Positions 6,825 through 9,491 of a stretch of DNA of 9,491 nt are shown here, one piece after another (positions within the stretch are counted from its first letter, which is position 1; each line of letters opens with the position of its first letter). The notes below the pieces were generated by a model that saw nothing but the letters and a program-made list of their open reading frames with translations, ran no database searches and had not been told where the DNA came from. The DNA is from Planctomycetota bacterium. Lineage in GTDB: Bacteria; Planctomycetota; Planctomycetia; Pirellulales; Thermoguttaceae. A program made the translations under genes and the position numbers. Where the stretch lies: contig JAJYGU010000043.1 of NCBI GenBank assembly GCA_021784975.1, positions 1-9,491 on the forward strand, written 5' to 3'.

Positions 6825-6927
6825 TTATGGCTGCGGGTCTCCAGGCTCTCCAATCGTGAGGGTTGGGGAGTCTGGGCAGCCATAAGTGAGGGTTCTTGTA
6901 CCGGCGAGCAAGACCCTCATTTTTTTT
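6825..6927 (+). ncRNA. Candidate structured small RNA: long hairpin followed by intrinsic terminator
   Basis: The first hairpin has a perfect 10-bp outer stem (6825-6834 with 6876-6885). A 6-base bulge (6835-6840) on the 5' side separates it from a 13-bp inner stem (6841-6853 with 6863-6875) that closes a 9-base loop. On the + strand all 13 inner positions pair, two as G-U; on the minus strand those two become A-C mismatches, so the RNA is more likely read from the + strand. One base later a terminator hairpin follows. The RNA's 5' end and promoter were not found. No known family (SRP, 6S, tmRNA, RNase P, common riboswitches) was recognised. It could also be only a transcript 3' end. Confidence 0.45.
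6887..6927 (+). terminator. Strong rho-independent terminator upstream of carA, reading +
   Basis: TGAGGGTTCTTG (6887-6898) pairs with CAAGACCCTCA (6909-6919), leaving one bulged T and a 10-base loop, and is followed directly by eight Ts (6920-6927). There is no + strand gene immediately before it: the nearest ends at 5635, beyond carA. It therefore ends either a small RNA or transcription running antisense through carA. On the minus strand the hairpin is preceded by As and not followed by Ts, so it would not terminate there. Confidence 0.8.
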
Positions 6928-7076
6928 GCGCCAGCTACTGCCAACGCATCACGACTACGCTCGGGTGGGGATGGTGCTGCCGCGTCTCCACGCTTGCCGC
7001 TTCGTTCATATTCACTTGCAGATCGCGAAAATGGACGAATAGACTTCTTCACCCTCCACTGTCCGCACATCGCGTT

Positions 7077-7196
7077 CTATTGTACCCTCAAATGAGCGGG
7101 CCGGCTAGCGGCACGATAGCTTGCGTTGGCTAGCTGCGAGGACGCGATCATCTTCTCGAATTCGCCACCCCAGGCGGCTGGGACGCAATGTTTCAT
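7077..7196 (-). CDS. Possible 39-residue small protein, unrecognised
   Basis: A short frame begins MKHCVPAAWGGEFEKM and ends in a TAG. It is preceded by a strong Shine-Dalgarno, GGAGG five bases before the ATG, which is notable because most genes in this window lack a clear one. A TATGAT (7243-7248) could serve as a -10 box, but no matching -35 is visible. It has no signal peptide, membrane segment or family motif. GC content at third positions (about 63%) does not settle whether it is coding. It lies upstream of carA in the same direction, with about 315 bases between. It may be a chance frame, since the same frame stays open through the sigma-factor start region. Confidence 0.22.
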   Translation of the reverse strand: MKHCVPAAWGGEFEKMIASSQLANASYRAASRPAHLRVQ

Positions 7197-7217
7197 GATT
7201 CCCTCCACTTCGTGGGT

Positions 7218-7247
7218 TTGACAACCGCCGCCCGCCTGCCGGATCAT
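7218..7247 (+). promoter_or_regulatory. Possible sigma70-type promoter for the sigma/anti-sigma operon
   Basis: A perfect TTGACA (7218-7223) is followed after 18 bases by GATCAT (7242-7247), four of six matches to the -10 consensus. Transcription would start near 7254, about 88 bases before the chosen GTG at 7342. The -35 match is strong and the -10 is weak. Confidence 0.35.
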
Positions 7248-7297
7248 AGAAAAGGAACAAGAAGAGGTGTGTGGTGGGAGTAAGGCTGAGAGTGGGC

Positions 7298-7323
7298 GGA
7301 ACTTTTGGCCGTCCCGGCCCGTC
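7298..7323 (+). promoter_or_regulatory. Possible ECF-type promoter directly before the sigma-factor gene
   Basis: GGAAC (7298-7302, within GGAACTT) and CGTC (7320-7323) are separated by 17 bases. This is the general layout of promoters read by ECF sigma factors (AAC-containing -35, CGT-containing -10). Transcription would begin near 7330, about 12 bases before the GTG at 7342. It suggests autoregulation, which is common for ECF factors, but the motif is short and could arise by chance. Confidence 0.4.
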
Positions 7324-7341
7324 GCAAGTAGTGAGACTGTC

Positions 7342-7911
7342 GTGACTGACACCACCCTTCCGAGCGATGCCCAACTGGTCGAGGAAACCCTCGGCGGCCA
7401 GCCGGAGGCCTTTGGAAAATTGGTGCTAAAATACCAAGATCGATTGTTCAACGCCGTGTTGCACGTGGTTGGCAACCCGGAAGATGCCCGCGACATGGTC
7501 CAAGAGGCGCTAGTGCAGGCGTTCCTCAAGCTGGAATCGTTCCAGAGGCGCAGCGCGTTTTACACCTGGCTTTACCGGATTGCGCTGAATGCCGCGATCA
7601 GCCATCGACGGCGCCTGCGGCCGATGGCCTCGGTGGAAGGTGCCGGGGCGACTGGCCGCCTGCAGCCGTCGAATCGCGAGGCAGATCCGGCCGCCGTACT
7701 CGATTGCAAGGAGCGCTGCCGCCAGGTCCGCCAGGCCATTGCTCAGTTGGCCGACGATCACCGCGCGGTACTGGTGTTGCGGGACATCGAGGGCTGCGAC
7801 TACCAGACCATTGCCGAAATTCTTGCCTTGCCGGTGGGCACGGTGCGCAGCCGGCTGCACCGAGCGCGGCTGCAGTTGCGCGACGTGCTGAAAGAAATGC
7901 TGGTGTCATGA
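7342..7911 (+). CDS. RNA polymerase ECF sigma factor (sigma70 family)
   Basis: The product has 189 residues, the usual ECF size with only regions 2 and 4. It directs RNA polymerase to a dedicated promoter set, normally held inactive by a partner anti-sigma factor. Region 2 spans about residues 24-91: AFGKLVLKYQDRLFN, DARDMVQEALVQAFLKL, then FYTWLYRIALNAAISHRRR, which covers -10 recognition and melting. Region 4 spans about 127-183: IAQLADDHRAVLVLRDIEG and the helix-turn-helix YQTIAEILALPVGTVRSRLHRAR, which binds the -35. The GTG at 7342 was chosen because TDTTLPSDAQLVEETL fits planctomycete ECF N-termini; a GTG at 7267 would add 25 unrelated residues and would overlap the candidate ECF promoter. 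No Shine-Dalgarno is visible. The stop overlaps the anti-sigma start (ATGA at 7908-7911), so the two are translationally coupled. Confidence 0.95.
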   Translation: MTDTTLPSDAQLVEETLGGQPEAFGKLVLKYQDRLFNAVLHVVGNPEDARDMVQEALVQAFLKLESFQRRSAFYTWLYRIALNAAISHRRRLRPMASVEGAGATGRLQPSNREADPAAVLDCKERCRQVRQAIAQLADDHRAVLVLRDIEGCDYQTIAEILALPVGTVRSRLHRARLQLRDVLKEMLVS

Positions 7912-9011
7912 ACGACTTGCCGGACAACGAACTGCTGAGCGCGTATCTCGACGGCGAGGCGACGTCCGCCGAACGGCGGCAAGTCGAGCAGTTGCTGGCC
8001 GCGAGCCCGGCCGCACGAGAAACGCTCGAACAGCTCCGCGCCCTGAGTAACACGCTACATTCGCTTCCCCAAGAGAAAATAGGCGCGGATCTCGGTCCGC
8101 GTGTCTTGCGGTTGGCGGAACGACGCATGCTCACCGGCGAACAGCGCGATTCGGCCCACGTGGAAGATGCCCCGGTGCCGCTAGGCCCTTCGTTGCTCGG
8201 CCGATTCACCCGCCCGCGAATTCTCATCTGGCTGACCATCACGGCGATCATTGCGGTGATTATCCGGGTTAACGAGGAGCGTCAAGGCAAGCAGGCTGCC
8301 CGCGCACCCCAAGAAGCCGCTTCGGCGCCCGCCACCTCTGGGGAGCCGTCGGAGCCCTCGCGGATCACGGCTTATCCTTCCAACACAAAGGCCGCCAAGC
8401 CTACTCCTGTTGGAGAACCGTCCGAGAGCGCGCGGTCCCTGGCTCAGTCCCTGCGGGTGGAGTGTCAGGAGGGCAAGTTGCCGCCACCCAAGCATTCGGC
8501 TGACAGGTTCGCCCCTGCTGAACCGGCGGCCGGAGCGAAGCGTGGCGGCCACGATGAGCCAAGTGGAGCCTCGCTCGTACGGCGGCAACCCGCGGAAATG
8601 GTGATGGTGGTCCACTGCGATGTCAGCCCCCAGGCCGCCAAGAGGCGGACCTTCGAGAAACTCCTGGCCCGTAACGGCGTGGTCTGGCAGCACTACGGCC
8701 CGGCCGAAGCCGGGCAGTCTTCGTCTCCGTTGGAGGTGGTTTATGTGGAAGCAGCCGCCGGGCAGGTCCAGGCCATCTTGAAAGGCCTGGCCGGGCAGCG
8801 GAAAGCCTTCCCCTCGTTCCGCGTTCAGAGCGGCACTCCATACCATCGCGCGCTGACCAACCAACGGTCCGAGACGCCGATGCAACGGGTGATCTTCGTC
8901 TTGCGAATGCGAGACGGCACAGCAACCGCCGCGTCGGCCGCCGCATCATCGGCCGCCGCCGCAACCTCTACGAAGGTGGCAGATCCGTCTGCCACCCATC
9001 CGCCGAAGTAG
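7908..9011 (+). CDS. Membrane anti-sigma factor, zinc-less ZAS-like N-terminus, planctomycete-type C-terminal domain
   Basis: The product has 367 residues. The N-terminal part (about 6-55) reads NELLSAYLDGEATSAERRQVEQLL then AASPAARETL, which aligns with the anti-sigma zinc-finger family. The zinc ligands H, C and C of the HxxxCxxC motif are replaced by Leu29, Ser33 and Ala36. A single membrane helix (about 105-121, LIWLTITAIIAVIIRV) follows with flanking arginines, then a Pro/Ser/Ala-rich linker. A C-terminal domain (about 231-332) begins MVMVVHCDVSPQAAKRRTFEKLLARNGVVW and includes EVVYVEAAAGQVQAILKGL; I recall similar domains on planctomycete anti-sigma proteins but know no assigned function. 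The tail is Ala/Thr-rich. It probably binds the cognate sigma at the inner face and senses a signal outside. The start at 7908 was chosen by family match and the 4-base overlap, although the frame is open further upstream (to 7704). It ends 32 bases before the converging rpsG. Confidence 0.85.
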   Translation: MNDLPDNELLSAYLDGEATSAERRQVEQLLAASPAARETLEQLRALSNTLHSLPQEKIGADLGPRVLRLAERRMLTGEQRDSAHVEDAPVPLGPSLLGRFTRPRILIWLTITAIIAVIIRVNEERQGKQAARAPQEAASAPATSGEPSEPSRITAYPSNTKAAKPTPVGEPSESARSLAQSLRVECQEGKLPPPKHSADRFAPAEPAAGAKRGGHDEPSGASLVRRQPAEMVMVVHCDVSPQAAKRRTFEKLLARNGVVWQHYGPAEAGQSSSPLEVVYVEAAAGQVQAILKGLAGQRKAFPSFRVQSGTPYHRALTNQRSETPMQRVIFVLRMRDGTATAASAAASSAAAATSTKVADPSATHPPK

Positions 9012-9043
9012 CCGGCAATCGGCTTGCTTGACTGACGGCGAAG

Positions 9044-9491
9044 TCACCAGGCGAAGTGGGCGAAGGCCTTGTTGGCGTCGGCCATGCGATGCACGTTCTC
9101 CCGCTTGGTCATGGCCGCCCCTTCACGATTGTAGGCGGCCATCAACTCGGCAGCCAGCTTCTCGCTGGTCGGACGGCCCTTCTTCTCGCGGACGGCCGCC
9201 AGGATCCAGCGAATCGCCAGCGACTGCTGCCGTGTGCGGCTCACCTGCATCGGCACCTGATAGGACGCCCCGCCGACCCGCTTCGAGCGGACCTCGATGT
9301 TCGGCTTGACGTTCTCCACCGCCTGGGTGAAGACCTCAACCGGCTGAGCGTCCTTGATCTTTTCACCAATCACGTCCAAGGCACCGTAGAAGACCGCCTC
9401 GGCGACGCTTTTCTTGCCGTCCCACATCAGACAATTCACAAACTTGCTGGCCAAAATGGACCCATATTTCGGATCCGCGGCGAGTATCTTC
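9044..9491 (-). CDS. rpsG: 30S ribosomal protein S7 (5' partial at window edge)
   Basis: The minus-strand frame is open to the last base, and 148 residues are visible. S7 proteins are about 156 residues, so only around ten N-terminal residues are missing. S7 nucleates assembly of the 16S rRNA 3' domain (30S head) and contacts the E-site tRNA. Visible hallmarks are KILAADPKYGS, LASKFVNCLMWDGKKSVAE, AVENVKPNIEVRSKRVGG with ASYQVPMQV, RQQSLAIRWILAAVREK, and the end KRENVHRMADANKAFAHFAW. The upstream residues KILAADPKYGS show that an apparent TTG start at 9454 is not the true start. In many bacteria fusA follows rpsG; here the next gene is the anti-sigma factor on the opposite strand, 32 bases away. 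rpsL would be expected upstream, outside the window. Confidence 0.97.
   Translation of the reverse strand, partial: KILAADPKYGSILASKFVNCLMWDGKKSVAEAVFYGALDVIGEKIKDAQPVEVFTQAVENVKPNIEVRSKRVGGASYQVPMQVSRTRQQSLAIRWILAAVREKKGRPTSEKLAAELMAAYNREGAAMTKRENVHRMADANKAFAHFAW

Larger units (their letters stand above)
6762..7341. other. 580-base divergent spacer between carA and the sigma-factor operon
   Basis: This spacer holds the two-hairpin structure at 6825-6927, a weak small ORF at 7077-7196 (minus), and the candidate promoters at 7218-7247 and 7298-7323 (plus). The stretch 6928-7076 shows nothing I can support. Open frames across it in both directions have no family resemblance and are probably chance. 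No tRNA or mobile element was seen. Confidence 0.7.

Noticed and set aside
6653..6883. 76-residue minus-strand frame overlapping the carA start
   Set aside because: It reads carA's first codons in the wrong frame and has no recognisable motif.
6822..7133. Open frames on both strands in the carA/sigma spacer
   Set aside because: Their translations are low-complexity or arginine/serine-rich without family motifs, and they run through the hairpin and terminator.
7103..7134. GGCTAGC repeated twice 25 bases apart
   Set aside because: Seven bases, itself containing a palindrome; within chance expectation and without context.
7704..7907. In-frame extension upstream of the anti-sigma gene
   Set aside because: It overlaps the sigma-factor coding region in another frame; the ATGA overlap and the family N-terminus fix the start at 7908.
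9010..9024. Small hairpin between anti-sigma and rpsG stops
   Set aside because: Only a 5-bp stem with no T-tract on either strand, so it is not supported as a terminator.

Overview
The window looks like chromosomal DNA of a planctomycete, probably of the Pirellulales type. The evidence is GC-rich DNA, a multi-domain secreted lipoprotein fused to a beta-propeller, an ECF sigma / planctomycete-style anti-sigma pair, an S7 protein ending in AFAHFAW, weak or absent Shine-Dalgarno sites, and short alternating transcription units. The lineage is inferred from these features, not from a database search.

Layout, left to right. At 1-861 (+) is the C-terminal half of a polytopic membrane protein of the spermidine-synthase-like/methyltransferase-fused type, open at the window edge. 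At 856-2782 (-) is a two-gene operon: a LarA-like (DUF2088) protein that seems to have lost the nickel-pincer catalytic residues, then YggS/PLPBP, overlapping by 8 bases and preceded by a good sigma70-type promoter. The divergent spacer 2783-3091 carries that promoter and a perfect 25-bp inverted repeat. At 3092-5635 (+) is a large lipoprotein: LolA/DUF2092-like domain, TlpA-type thioredoxin domain with WCDPC, and a C-terminal FG-GAP-like propeller. At 5637-6761 (-) is carA, the glutaminase subunit of carbamoyl-phosphate synthase. The 580-base spacer 6762-7341 holds the most unusual signal: two consecutive strong hairpins on the + strand (6825-6919) ending in eight Ts, like a structured small RNA with an intrinsic terminator or a strong stop for transcripts antisense to carA. 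It also holds a weak 39-codon ORF and candidate promoters for the next operon. At 7342-9011 (+) are an ECF sigma factor and its membrane anti-sigma factor, joined by an ATGA overlap. At 9044-9491 (-) is rpsG, open at the window edge.

How the parts work together. The sigma/anti-sigma pair is a self-contained signalling unit, with a candidate ECF-type promoter just upstream that may allow autoregulation. The LarA-like/YggS pair is co-transcribed and probably translationally coupled. carA and rpsG are housekeeping genes without their usual downstream partners (carB, fusA) in view. Genes meet tail to tail three times with almost no spacer (6-base overlap, 1-base gap, 32-base gap). This leaves no room for ordinary terminators and makes overlapping antisense 3' ends likely.
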